This document shows, piece by piece, positions 55,646 through 64,000 of a DNA stretch of 64,000 nt (positions are counted from its first letter, which is position 1; every line of letters begins with the position of its first letter). The stretch is from assembly GCA_965218865.1 (NCBI GenBank), contig CBDCME010000081.1:1-64000 (forward strand), written 5' to 3'. Source of the DNA: CBDCME01 sp965218865. GTDB lineage: Bacteria > Pseudomonadota > Alphaproteobacteria > JAAXGF01. The position numbers and the translations under genes were made by a program. The notes under the pieces were generated by a model. That model had not been told where the DNA came from, ran no database searches, and saw only the letters and a list, made by a program, of their open reading frames with translations.

Positions 55646-55769
55646 ACATAGCTTCACCAACCCCGGCGCCGGTCGCTACGGCATCGCTGCCCTGGCCTAC
55701 AACGAGACCGCCGACAAGCGATCCTGGGCCGCGATGATGCGGCTTTTTCGCGACGTATTTTAAGGCCGG

Positions 55770-56177
55770 CTATTTGCCCCGATCGCGAATCACGTCCCTG
55801 ATGATGTCGAGGATCACGCCGGTCACCGTCTCGACGAGGACCACGTCGTCGCCGACAATCACCCGTTCCTGACCCGCCCTCGTCGGTGGCAGGCGGTCGG
55901 TGAGACCCGGCGGCAACGCCTTTTTGGCCAACCCCGGCGGCAGGGTGCCCTTGCGTTCGAGTTGGCGCGCGAGGCCCGGCGGCACGCTCTTACCCTTCTT
56001 GCCCTTCTTGCCCGTTTTCACCCCTCGGCCGAAGTAGTCCTCAATGATCTCCCTCTCGTCCTCCCCGAAATAGCCACTGCTAATTTCCGATCCCGCCGTC
56101 ACGAAGGTTCCCGACACCGGCGCGGCGGCGACCCCGGCGAAACTAAGACCGAGCACGAGAATCCAAATAGTACGCAT
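55770..56177 (-). CDS. CigR-like exported protein
   Basis: 135 aa from ATG 56177 (MRTIWILVLGLSFAGVAAAP, Sec signal). The mature part has EREIIEDYFG, two Lys-rich PPGL repeats (SVPPGLARQLERKGTLPPGL and AKKALPPGLTDRLPP) and a C-terminal ERVIVGDDVVLVETVTGVIL segment. This layout matches the CigR family of periplasmic or inner-membrane proteins, named for a Salmonella antivirulence factor. Function here unknown. Located after the broken dienelactone hydrolase gene, on the opposite strand. Confidence 0.65.
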   Translation of the reverse strand: MRTIWILVLGLSFAGVAAAPVSGTFVTAGSEISSGYFGEDEREIIEDYFGRGVKTGKKGKKGKSVPPGLARQLERKGTLPPGLAKKALPPGLTDRLPPTRAGQERVIVGDDVVLVETVTGVILDIIRDVIRDRGK

Positions 56178-56291
56178 GGCCGGACTCTCCTTTTCCGCCC
56201 CAGGGCGGTCAATACATTGAACCTCATAAAAGAATGTCCCCATTCGCGCGGCAACGTCAAGCGAGGGTCATATGGCGGCAATGATGCCGAA

Positions 56292-57237
56292 TCAGGGGAT
56301 TTTTTCGGCGTGGGGGCAGGCGACGCGGCGGCCGTCGAGGCGGCGGGGTTGGGGACGGACCTTGCGGCACTGATCGTCGGCGTGGGGGCAGCGGCCGTGG
56401 AAGGCGCAGCCGGGGGGGCGGCGCCAAGGGCGAGGGCGGTTCTCCGGCGAGGGGCGCGGCGCCGCGGCGGCGGCCGGGGCGGGCGGCGAGGAGGGCTCGG
56501 GTGTAGGGGTGGCGGGGGGTCTTCAGGACCGCCCGCGCCGAGCCCTGTTCGACGGCGCGGCCGAGATACATGACCATGACGGTGTCGGCGATGTGGCCGA
56601 CGACGCCGAGGTCGTGGGAAATGAAGACGTAGGCCAGGCCGAATTCGTCGCGCAGCGCCATCATCAGGTTGAGGACCTGGGCCTGGATCGAGAGGTCGAG
56701 GGCCGAGACCGGCTCGTCGGCGACGACGACGGCCGGGTTGAGCATCAGGGCCCGGGCGATCGCGATCCGTTGGCGCTGACCGCCGGAAAACATGTGCGGA
56801 TAGCGGCCGCGGTGCTCGGGGGCGAGGCCGACCCGGGCCATCATCGCCGCCACCAGCTCGGCCCATTCGGCCCGGGAAAGAGAGGTGTTGACGCGCAGGG
56901 GTTCGGCAACGCTGGCGGCGACCGTGCGGCGCGGATTGAGGGCCTCGAAGGGATTCTGGAAGATCATCTGGACCTTGCGGCGGAGGCGCCTGGATCCCCC
57001 GGCGGCGTCCTCGCCGGCGATGAAAAGCGTCCCCGCCGTCGGGGTCTCGACCAGCGCCAGCTGCCGCGCCAGCGTGGTCTTGCCGCAGCCCGATTCGCCG
57101 ACCACGGCGAGGGTCCGCCCGGCGGCGAGGCGAAAGGAGACCCCGTCGAGCGCCTTCAGCGTCGCGGTGGCGCCGAGAAGGCCCTGGCGCACCGGGTAGT
57201 GGCGGCTCAGGTTCCGCGCCTCCATCACCGCGGTCAT
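56292..57237 (-). pseudogene. Peptide-type ABC transporter ATP-binding protein (DppF-like), C-terminal frameshift
   Basis: Starts MTAVMEARNLSRHYPVRQGL. Walker A VVGESGCGKTTLARQ, Q-loop MIFQNPFEALNPR, signature FSGGQRQRIAIARAL and Walker B VVADEPVSALDLS are intact. In the C-terminal oligopeptide domain a C-tract of seven instead of six shifts the frame. The expected ending PGCAFHGRCPHADDQCRKV to EKIP is in the next frame, ending at 56292. The ATG overlaps the upstream stop (ATGA). Confidence 0.82.
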
Positions 57238-58203
57238 GGTTTCGCCCCCCCGGCCGGCAGGGGATGGTGACAACGCAGGAAACCGCCGGCCAGGGGCCGC
57301 AGCACCGGGATCTCGCGCGCGCAGCGCCCGTCCGCGTGGGCGCAGCGGGGGTGAAACAGGCATCCCCCCTTCGAGCCCCGGAACAGTCCCCGGAATCGCG
57401 GGCAGGGGACCCCGTTTGGCCTCGGGCAAGGCGGCCAGAAGCGCCGCGGTGTAGGGGTGGCGCGGCGCCCCCAGCAAGGCTCCCGCCGGCCCCTGCTCGG
57501 CGATTTGGCCGGCGTACATGACGACGACCCGTTCGGCGATTTCGGCGACCAAGGAGATGTCGTGGGAAATCAGGATCAAGGCCATGCCGTGGCGGCGCCG
57601 CAGTTCGAGGAGCAGGTCCATGATCTGGGCCTGGACCGTGACGTCGAGGGCGGTCGTGGGTTCGTCGGTGATCAGAAGCCTCGGTCGGCAGGCGATCGCG
57701 ATCGCGATCGCGATCATGACCCGTTGGGCCATGCCGCCGGAGAGCTGATGGGGATACGCCCGCAGGCGCTCCTCGGGCGCCGGGATGCCGACCTGGCGCA
57801 GCAACTCCAGGGCCCGGGCGCGGCGGCCTCGGCGCTTGGCGAGACCGTGAACGCGCAAGGCCTCGGCGATCTGAAAGCCGACCGTGTAGCAGGGATCGAG
57901 TGAGCTCACGGGCTCCTGAAACACCATCGCCATGTCCTTGCCGGTGATCCGGCGGCGCTGGGCCGGTGCCAGGGTTGTCAGATCGGCGCCGTCGAAACGC
58001 AATCGCCGGGCCGAAACCCGCCCCGGCTTCGCGATCAGACCCATCGCCGCCAACATGGCGACGCTCTTGCCCGAACCGGATTCGCCGACGACCCCGACGA
58101 TCTCGCCGGCCACGACCTCGAGGTCGAACCCCTCGACGGCCCGCAAGGCGCCGGCGCGGCCCTCGAAGGAGACCGAGAGGTCCTCGATTTCGAGCAGCGC
58201 CAT
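57234..58203 (-). pseudogene. Peptide-type ABC transporter ATP-binding protein (DppD-like), C-terminal frameshift
   Basis: Starts MALLEIEDLSVSFEGRAG. Walker A VVGESGSGKSVAML, Q-loop MVFQEPVSSLDPCYTVG, signature LSGGMAQRVMIAIAI and Walker B ITDEPTTALDVTVQ. After IPGTVPGLEGG a G-tract of six rather than five shifts the frame. The normal ending GCLFHPRCAHADGRCARE to GGAKP follows in the other frame, and its TGA overlaps the ATG of the next gene. The start overlaps the DppC-like stop by one base. Confidence 0.82.
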
Positions 58204-59093
58204 CAGCGCTTCAGGCGCGGATCTAGGGCGTCGCGCAGCCCGTCGCCGAGAAGATTGAAGGCCAGGACGGTGATCAGGATCGCCAGCCCCGGAAAGGTCA
58301 CCACCCACCAGGCCCGGACGATGTACTGGAGGCCGTTGGCCAGCATGGTGCCCCATTCGGGGGTCGGCGGCTGGGCCCCGAGGCCGAGGAACCCGAGCGC
58401 CGCGGCGTCTAGGATCGCGGTCGAGAATCCCAGCGTCGCCTGGACGATCAGGGGCGCCGCGCAGTTCGGCAGGAGGGTGGCGAACATCAGACGCCAGGCC
58501 CCGGCGCCGGCGACCCGCGACGCGGTGACGTAGTCCTTGGGCATTTCGTTGATAACCGAGGCGCGAACCAGGCGGGCGTAATGGGGCAGCACCACGATCG
58601 CCACGGCGAGGGTCGCGTTGGTCAGGCTGGGGCCGAGTATGGCGACGATCACGATCGCCAGCAACAGGCTGGGCAAGGCCAGAAGGATATCCATCAGACG
58701 CATGATCGCGGTGTCCACGAGACCGCCGAAAAAGCCGGCCGCCAGCCCGAGCACGACCCCGGCCAAAAGCGACAGGGTGACAACGGTGGCACCCACGGTC
58801 AGCGACAGGCGGGCCCCAAAGATCAGACGCGAGAGAACGTCGCGGCCGATATCGTCGGTGCCGAGGAGGAATTCGATCGAGCCGCCGTCCTGCCACGCCG
58901 GCGGCAACAGCAGCGCGTCGCGGTACTGTTCGTTGGCGGGATAAGGCGCCAGGTTCTCGGCGAAGACCGCGGCAAGGGTGATGACGACGATCACCCCGAG
59001 GCCCGCGACCGCCGCCCGGTTGGCCCGGAAGTCGGCCCACAAACCGCCGCCCGGAATTGCCGGCCAGCCTCCGGTGATGGGTTTTCCGCGCAT
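58203..59093 (-). CDS. Peptide-type ABC transporter permease (DppC-like)
   Basis: 296 aa, intact. Cytoplasmic N-terminus, first helix VAGLGVIVVITLAAVFAENL, FLLGTDDIGRDVLSRLIFGAR (family signature), five further helices, and the EAA-type coupling loop around ASVINEMPKDYVTASRVAGAG. Pairs with the disrupted DppB-like subunit, so it is probably non-functional in practice. Substrate could be peptides, nickel or glutathione; the operon's binding protein is not in the window. Confidence 0.9.
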   Translation of the reverse strand: MRGKPITGGWPAIPGGGLWADFRANRAAVAGLGVIVVITLAAVFAENLAPYPANEQYRDALLLPPAWQDGGSIEFLLGTDDIGRDVLSRLIFGARLSLTVGATVVTLSLLAGVVLGLAAGFFGGLVDTAIMRLMDILLALPSLLLAIVIVAILGPSLTNATLAVAIVVLPHYARLVRASVINEMPKDYVTASRVAGAGAWRLMFATLLPNCAAPLIVQATLGFSTAILDAAALGFLGLGAQPPTPEWGTMLANGLQYIVRAWWVVTFPGLAILITVLAFNLLGDGLRDALDPRLKR

Positions 59094-59897
59094 CGTTCAG
59101 CGGCCGTGGCGGAGGCGCGGGTTGACCAGGCCGTAGACCAGATCGACCAGCAGGTTGACGACGGTGGCGACGAGCAGGACCCCGCCCTGCACCGCCGGGT
59201 AGTCGCGCCGGTTGATCGATTCGATCAGCCATTTTCCGACCCCGGGCCAGGAAAAGATCGTTTCGGTCAGAATGGCGCCCGAGAGCAAGACCCCGATCTG
59301 CAATCCGACGACGGTGACCACCGGGATCAGGGCGTTTCTCAGGGCGTGCACGACGATGACCTGAAACGGCGGCACGCCCTTGGCCCGGGCGGCGCGCACG
59401 TAATCCTGCCCGAGGGCCTCGATCGTCTCCGAACGGGTCATGCGCGCGATCGCCGCGAGCGGGATGGTGCCGAGGACGACGGCGGGCAGAACCAGATGGC
59501 GCAAGGCCGAGGCGAAGGCGCCCTCTTGCCCCGACAGCAGGCTGTCGAGGAGCGTGAATCCGGTCACCGGCTCGAAGTAATAAATGACCGAGATACGTCC
59601 CGACACCGGGGTCAGCCCGAGACTGACCGAGAAAAACATGATCAGAAGCAAGGCCCACCAGAACAGAGGCATCGAATACCCCGTCAGCGACAGCCCCATG
59701 ATGGCGTGGTCGAGACCGGTCCCCCGGCGCGCGGCGGCGATCACCCCGGCCGGCAATCCCAAAACCAGGGCGAAGGCAACGGCGCAGAACGCGAGTTCGA
59801 AGGTGGCCGGAAAAAGGCTCACAAATTCGCTCAGCACCGCTTCCTTGCTGACGATCGAGTCCCCGAGATCGCCGCGTGCGAGGTCGCCCATGTAATA

Positions 59898-61061
59898 CCA
59901 TCCGCCCTTAACATTGCCTTGTGCGAGCCCACGCTCTGAGGCCGATGGACATGATCTTCCAAGGTTGGTCGGTCAGGTTGTTCCAGGCTTGGCAAGAGGC
60001 CTCGACGATGGCTTCATAGGAGTCGAAGACACGATTGGAGAGCCAGTTCTGGCGGAGGTATTGCCAGACATTTTCGGCGGGATTGAGCTCCGGGGACTTG
60101 GGTGGCAAAGGCACGAGGGAGATGTTCTCCGGGATGCCGAGTTTGGCAGTGGTGTGCCATGCGGCTTGGTCGAGCAGCACGACGGCATGGGCGTTTGGGG
60201 CAACGGCCCGGCTGATTTCCTCGAGATGCAGGTCCATGGCTTCAGTATTGGCGCGCGGCATGACCAGCGCCGCGCCCTCACCGCGCTCGGGGCAGATGGC
60301 GCCGAAGAGATACGCCGAAGAGGTCCGTAGGTCCTTGACCTGGCGCGGGCGCGATCCCTTTGAGGCCCACTGGCGCACCAGGCTGTTCTTCTGGCCGACG
60401 CGCATTTCATCTTGAAACCAAACCTCGATGGGCGTGTCCGGTGGCTGTGCCGCTACGATTTTTGCCAAGTGTTCGGGAAAACTTTTTTTTAAATTCCTCC
60501 TGTGCCCGCGCATCCTGGCCGACGTGGCGCGGGCGCGCGGAAATATGCGAGAACCCGAGCGCGGCCAGCAGCTTGCCGACGCTCCGCTCGTGATAGTCCA
60601 CGCCGAAGCGCGTTCGGATCAGTTGCTTGAGATCGATGCAGCGCCAGCGCACGACCCCATCCCGTTCGGGATCGGGACCGGCCTCGATAGCCCGCGAAAG
60701 CGCCGCCATTTGCGACGGCGTCAACCGACGCAACGCCCCGTTCGGCTTGCGGTCGATCAGACCGGCCGGACCTCCCGCGTTGAACCGGTGAACCCAGTCC
60801 CGCAACGTCTGCCGATCCATGCCGCCAATACCCGCCGCGCACGCTCGATCCATCCCATCGTAGATGGCCGCCATCGACAAAAGCCGTCGCGCCTGGTTCC
60901 CATCATCGCTCCGTGCCGCAAGAACACGGACTCTTTCAGCATCAAAGTCGTTTCGCAAAGGAATCGTTGGCATTGAACACACTCCCTTGTTGCCAACAAC
61001 CTTGAATCACACAAAACCTGGCGTGTAAACCTTTGCGTGAGTCAAACTCTGGGGCGGTTGG
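59898..61061 (-). mobile_element. IS630-family element, copy 3 (intact)
   Basis: 1164 bp, ends CCATCCGCCC (left) and GGGCGGTTGG (right), flanked by TA (59896-59897 and 61062-61063). It disrupts the DppB-like permease gene. Its transposase frames lack the lesions of copies 1 and 2, so this is the best candidate for the active source. Confidence 0.9.
59908..60982 (-). CDS. IS630-family transposase made by frameshifting (copy 3)
   Basis: Two overlapping frames. The first (from 60982; ATG also at 60973) gives MPTIPLRNDFDAERVRVLAA, a helix-turn-helix MDRQTLRDWVHRFNAGG, and up to EEFKKKFSR. The second, +1, carries the DDE domain: WFQDEMRVGQKNSLVRQW, VVLLDQAAWHTTAKL and LNPAENVWQYLRQNW, ending at 59908. 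They meet at an A8 run (T8 on plus, 60483-60490). Slippage there would yield one protein of about 357 aa, as in other IS630-type elements. Confidence 0.85.
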
Positions 61062-61285
61062 TATAAGCCGCGTATTGAACCAGTAGGGGACGGTCGAGGC
61101 CCAGCTTGGCGCGCAGCGCCGCGTGCCGCGCCGGATCGAGGCCCCGCTCGCCCGCCATGATCTCCACCGGATCCCCGGGAGCCAGGCGGATCAGGGCGAA
61201 GGTCAGCAGGGTGACGCCGACGAAGGTCGAGACGACGATCGCGAGCCGTTTCAGAACCAAGGCCAGCATTCAGCCAGGGGGGTTG

Positions 61286-61394
61286 CTAGTGCATCGACCC
61301 AAACGGAGGCGACAGCCGAAGTTTGGAAAGTTGATGCATCGACAAAGGCCTGGTGCACGGGGGCGTGAACGAAGTGAATGCGCCGGGGCACTAG
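61286..61394. repeat. 109-bp MITE-like repeat, copy c (inverted)
   Basis: Inverted relative to copies a and b. CTAG stands at both edges (61286-61289 and 61391-61394). The right CTAG overlaps the stop codon of msrB: bases 61391-61393 are its TAG. It lies between msrB and the start of the DppB-like gene. Confidence 0.82.
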
Positions 61395-61813
61395 GAGGAG
61401 GCGGGCGGAGGGTGGCCACCCTTTTTTTCGAGCTTGAGCGAGGCCGAGTTGATGCAGTAGCGCAACCCCGTCGGGGCGGGGCCGTCGGGGAAGAGATGGC
61501 CGAGATGGGCGCCGCAGCGGCGGCAACGGACCTCGGTTCGGACCATGCCGTGGGAGGAGTCGGTCTCGGTTTCGACTTGTTCGTCCGCGGCCGGGGCCCA
61601 GAAGCTGGGCCAACCGGTGCCCGAATCGAATTTCTGCTCGGAGGCGAAAAGCCGCGCTCCGCAGCAGACGCAGCCGTAACTTCCCGGGCTCTTGCAATCC
61701 CAGTAGGCGCCGCTGAAAGCCGGCTCGGTGCCGCTTTCACGCGTGATCCGGTACTGCTCGGGCGAGAGTTCCGCCCGCCATTCGGCCGCGCTCTTGACCA
61801 CCCTATCGCTCAT
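61391..61813 (-). CDS. msrB: Peptide-methionine (R)-S-oxide reductase MsrB
   Basis: Repairs oxidised methionine. 140 aa. Zinc cysteines in GCVCCGARLF and VRCRRCGAHLGHLFPDGP; catalytic Cys in GLRYCINSASLKLE; conserved SGTGWPSFWAP. Starts MSDRVVKSAAEWRAEL. The final codons (PPPASS) may have been altered by the MITE, since the stop codon is part of the repeat's edge. Confidence 0.95.
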   Translation of the reverse strand: MSDRVVKSAAEWRAELSPEQYRITRESGTEPAFSGAYWDCKSPGSYGCVCCGARLFASEQKFDSGTGWPSFWAPAADEQVETETDSSHGMVRTEVRCRRCGAHLGHLFPDGPAPTGLRYCINSASLKLEKKGGHPPPASS

Positions 61814-61830
61814 CGCCCGCCTCGGTGTTT

Positions 61831-61982
61831 GTTCGAAAATGCGTGTCGGCGCATTTTTTGCGTCTGTCCCGGCCCTCTCCCGGCCCCCGCCCCCTCCCGG
61901 CCACCCATATCAACAACCTCTCGTGGGTGGCCGGGAGGGGGCGGGGGCCGGTGCCGCGAGTTTTCGAACAGACTGTCAGGGC
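61831..61982. repeat. REP-like palindrome downstream of the alcohol dehydrogenase gene
   Basis: Two inverted arms: CCCCCGCCCCCTCCCGGCC followed by ACCCA around 61885-61908, and its complement around 61924-61947, separated by about 16 nt, so a long GC-rich hairpin can form. The outer parts both contain TGTTCGAAAA-type sequence. The right arm is the same 58-bp sequence as at 15605-15662. It may act as a terminator for the alcohol dehydrogenase transcript. Confidence 0.75.
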
Positions 61983-63101
61983 CGCAGGATCTGACGCACC
62001 GTTTGGCCGGATTCGAGGCGGTCGAAGGCCGCGTTGAGACCTTTGAAGTCGATGCGGTCGCTCATCAAGCGGTCGATGGGCAGATAGCCCCGCTTGTACA
62101 AACCGATGAAGCGGGGCACGTCGCGGGCGGGGATACAACTGCCGATGTAGCTCCCCTTCAGGGTCCGTTCCTCGCCCACGAGACTCACTTGCTGGATCGC
62201 CAGTTTATGCTCGGGATGGGCCAGCCCCGCGGTCACCGTGGTGCCGCCGCGGCGGGTGATTTGGTAGGCGAGTTCGAGAGCCTTGACCAAGCCGACCGCC
62301 TCGAAGGCGAAATCGACTCCGCCCCCGGTGGCTTCGCGGACCTGGTCGGCACAGTCTTCGTCACGGGCATTGAACGAGTCGGTGGCGCCGAGCTGGCGGG
62401 CGAAATCCAATTTGGTGTCCAGGGTATCGATGGCGACGATACGCTCCGCGGCGACGAGCTTCGCCGCCAGCAGCGAATTCAGGCCGATTCCCCCTAGCCC
62501 AATGACGGCGACCGTGGCGCCAGGGGGAACATCGACCGTATTGAGGACCGCCCCGGCCCCGGTCAGGACGGCGCAACCGAACAGCGCCGCCTCGTCGAAA
62601 GCAAGATCCGGATCGACCTTGACCAGCGATTGATGCGACATCACGGCGTGGGTGGCGAAGGCCGAAACCCCGAGATGATGGTTGATCTCGCCGCCGTTCA
62701 GCCGCAACCGCTTGGCGCCGGAATAGAGCGTCCCGGCGAGGTTCGCCGCGCCTCCCGGCTCGCACAGCGCCGGGCGACCCTCCCAGCAGGGCAAACAGCG
62801 GCCGCAACTCGGCACGAAGACCATGACGACGTGATCGCCCACGGCGAGCTGGGTCGACGCCCCAGCCCAGTTCGCGTACGACCCCGGACGCCTCGTGACC
62901 CAACGCCATCGGCGTCGGCCGGGGCCGGTTGCCGTTGATCACCGAGAGGTCGGAATGGCACAGCCCGGCCGCCTTGATTTCCACCAGGACCTCGCCCTCG
63001 CCCGGCGGATCGAGGTCGATGTCCTCGATCTTGAGCGGTTCACTCTCCGCGTAGGGTTGCGGCAGGCCCATCTCGTGGAGCACCGCGGCCTTGATCTTCA
63101 T
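61976..63101 (-). pseudogene. Zinc-dependent alcohol dehydrogenase with a one-base frameshift
   Basis: N-terminal piece from ATG 63101: MKIKAAVLHEMGLPQPYAES, AAGLCHSDLSVINGNRP (catalytic zinc Cys), ALGHEASGVVRELG. Near 62873 one G is missing (CTGGGC for CTGGGGGC-like). In the other frame follow VGDHVVMVFVPSCGRCLPCW (structural zinc), AVIGLGGIGLNSLLAAKLV (NAD loop) and DRLESGQTVRQILRP, ending at 61976. Corrected length about 375 aa. The lesion is in a G run, so a sequencing error is possible. Substrate unknown. Confidence 0.82.
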
Positions 63102-63150
63102 GCTTTGCCTCCATAACGAATGAACCCGAACCGATCCCCAATATTTTCGT

Positions 63151-63795
63151 TCATTTCTCGACCACGACACCGCGCTCGATGACGAACAGGCGGTCGAGCA
63201 AGTCGGCGGAATGTACCTGATCCGACTCCGACAACAACACCGACAGCCCTTCCGCCCGCAATTTCCCGATCACCTCGGCGAGCCGCCGCGACAGAGCCGG
63301 CGCCACCCCCTCGAAGGGCTCGTCGAGAAGCAGGAGCCGGGTCCCGCACATCAACGCCCGGGCGAGTGCTACGAGTTTCTGCTGACCGCCGCTCAACTGC
63401 AAGGCCTTACGCGAGGCAAATTCGGCGACTTCTGGCATCAATTCGTAGATCCAGCCCAAACGCGCCTCGACTCCCGAGGCGGCGGTCGCCCAAGCGGGCA
63501 GAAGAATGTTTTCCTCGACACTGAACGCGGCCACCAGGCGGCGGTCCTCGGGCATGTATCCGACCCCCAGATGGGCCCGCCGGTGGGCCGGAACCTGCGA
63601 AAGGTCGCCGCCGTCCAGGGCGACACGCCCGGCGTCGGGCTTGATCAGGCCCATGATGGCGCGCATCAAGGTCGTCTTGCCGGCGCCGTTTCTGCCGATG
63701 AGTCCGGCGAAGGCGGCCGCGGGAACCTCGAGATCGACGTCGTGCAGGATCTTCGCCCGCGCGATCGAAAGCCCGAGTCCGGCGACGGTCAACAT
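63151..63795 (-). CDS. livF: Branched-chain amino-acid-type ABC transporter ATP-binding protein LivF-like
   Basis: 214 aa. Walker A GLIGRNGAGKTTLMRAIMG, GVGYMPEDRRLVAAFSVEEN (LivF-type), signature LSGGQQKLVALARALM and Walker B LLLLDEPFEG. Slightly shorter than usual LivF (about 235 aa). Start overlaps the end of the LivG-like gene by 7 nt. Substrates of such systems include branched-chain amino acids, amides and urea. Confidence 0.88.
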   Translation of the reverse strand: MLTVAGLGLSIARAKILHDVDLEVPAAAFAGLIGRNGAGKTTLMRAIMGLIKPDAGRVALDGGDLSQVPAHRRAHLGVGYMPEDRRLVAAFSVEENILLPAWATAASGVEARLGWIYELMPEVAEFASRKALQLSGGQQKLVALARALMCGTRLLLLDEPFEGVAPALSRRLAEVIGKLRAEGLSVLLSESDQVHSADLLDRLFVIERGVVVEK

Positions 63796-64000
63796 CGCGA
63801 CCCGGATTCCCGCCGGTGAAGCTCGGTGCCGACGACGTACTGGCGGACGTCGGCGTCGGCGAGCGCTTCGGCCGGCGGCGCGTCGGCGATGATCTCTCCA
63901 TCGTAGAAGGCGATTACGCGATGGGCGTAGCGTTCGACCACCTCCATGTCGTGTTCGACGAAGAGCACCGTGACACCTTGTTTTTCGAGCGCCGTCATCA
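63789..64000 (-). CDS. livG: LivG-like ATP-binding protein, C-terminal part (runs off the window)
   Basis: Only the last 70 or so residues are inside the window: GVTVLFVEHDMEVVERYAHR (H-loop region), VIAFYDGEIIADAPPAEALAD and DVRQYVVGTELHRRE. Typical ending of LivG-type proteins. Overlaps the livF-like start. Confidence 0.82.
   Translation of the reverse strand, partial: MTALEKQGVTVLFVEHDMEVVERYAHRVIAFYDGEIIADAPPAEALADADVRQYVVGTELHRRESGSRC

Larger units (their letters stand above)
53566..55763 (+). pseudogene. Dienelactone hydrolase-family gene, split by IS5 copy B
   Basis: Pieces at 53566-54078 and 55646-55763 join across the IS as YSGTRH-SFTNPGAGRYGIA, ending MMRLFRDVF. Upstream parts: LVVHEWWG, a one-base G insertion, then YAFALDMYGADK-like VAFALDMYGADKVTDHP, the nucleophile loop IGYCFGG (Cys), VVSFHGSLP and VADGRDDPFIPPERI (Asp). 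The 5' end is cut off by the IS3-type element. Three independent lesions. Such enzymes hydrolyse dienelactones or related esters. Confidence 0.87.
59097..61269 (-). pseudogene. Peptide-type ABC transporter permease (DppB-like), split by IS630 copy 3
   Basis: The N-terminal piece (61269 down to about 61064) reads MLALVLKRLAIVVSTFVGVT, APGDPVEIMAGERGLDP and LGLDRPLLVQYAAY. The C-terminal piece (about 59897 to 59097) continues YMGDLARGDLGDSIVSKEAV through to NPRLRHGR, with the typical GYSMPLFWWALLLI and VRAARAKG loops. IS630 copy 3 lies between. Without the element the protein would be about 330 aa. Confidence 0.9.

Noticed and set aside
56257..59901. One leftward frame of 1214 codons across the ABC operon
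   Set aside because: It is a chance join of frames: the first part is a shadow of the permease genes and the later part merges the DppD- and DppF-like genes because of a frameshift.
1..64000. CRISPR arrays, tRNA or rRNA genes
   Set aside because: No regularly spaced short repeats and no cloverleaf or rRNA-like sequence were seen on reading; the repeats found are IS, MITE-like or palindromic.

Overview
The window looks like a high-GC alphaproteobacterial chromosome, most likely a Rhodospirillales-type lineage. The reasons are the very large (1604 aa) NAD-dependent glutamate dehydrogenase, the order uvrC-pgsA-moaD-moaE, a TPR lipoprotein overlapping ispE, and the cluster lptF-lptG-lptD-surA-pdxA-rsmA. 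No tRNA, rRNA or CRISPR array was seen.

Layout. 0-8.6 kb: fatty-acid synthesis and cell-wall genes fabD-fabG-[two ISAs1 copies]-acpP-fabF-mltG. 9.1-15.6 kb: one IS1595-family element, bounded by a 23-bp inverted repeat. It carries a coupled membrane-protein gene and a convergent gene for a small exported protein, and was itself invaded by a second ISAs1 pair. 15.6-32.8 kb: mostly intact housekeeping genes (an SDR with an apparent frameshift, gmk, a GNAT acetyltransferase, the LPS-export/outer-membrane-assembly cluster, molybdopterin synthase, pgsA, uvrC, a sugar-nucleotide epimerase, ispE, a TPR lipoprotein). 33-40 kb: an IS5-type element, sprT-like and gloB-like genes, an ArsR-type regulator with a signal-like N-terminus, a decayed Crp/Fnr regulator and IS5-type fragments. 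40.4-47.1 kb: cupredoxin, MFS transporter, glutamate dehydrogenase. 47.2-55.8 kb: an IS graveyard (IS3, IS630 and IS5 types) containing broken methanethiol oxidase (SBP56) and dienelactone hydrolase genes. 55.8-64 kb: a CigR-like exported protein, a peptide-type ABC transporter operon broken by IS630 and by frameshifts, msrB, an alcohol dehydrogenase with a frameshift, and the start of a branched-chain amino-acid ABC transporter.

The picture is a genome with recent, active IS expansion: four nearly identical ISAs1 copies, two nearly identical IS5-type copies and three IS630 copies. Catabolic, transport and regulatory genes are being lost while core genes stay intact. This pattern is common in lineages becoming host-restricted or bottlenecked, but that is inference.

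The most unusual items are three. First, the ISAs1 transposase carries an N-terminal DruA (DUF4338) domain, the domain of the Druantia anti-phage system, and its copies lie in tandem, one demonstrably inserted into the end of another. Second, the IS1595-family element carries two small passenger genes of unknown function. Third, there are short dispersed elements: a 109-bp MITE-like repeat with CTAG at its ends, and a palindromic repeat that coincides with the stop codons of two unrelated genes.
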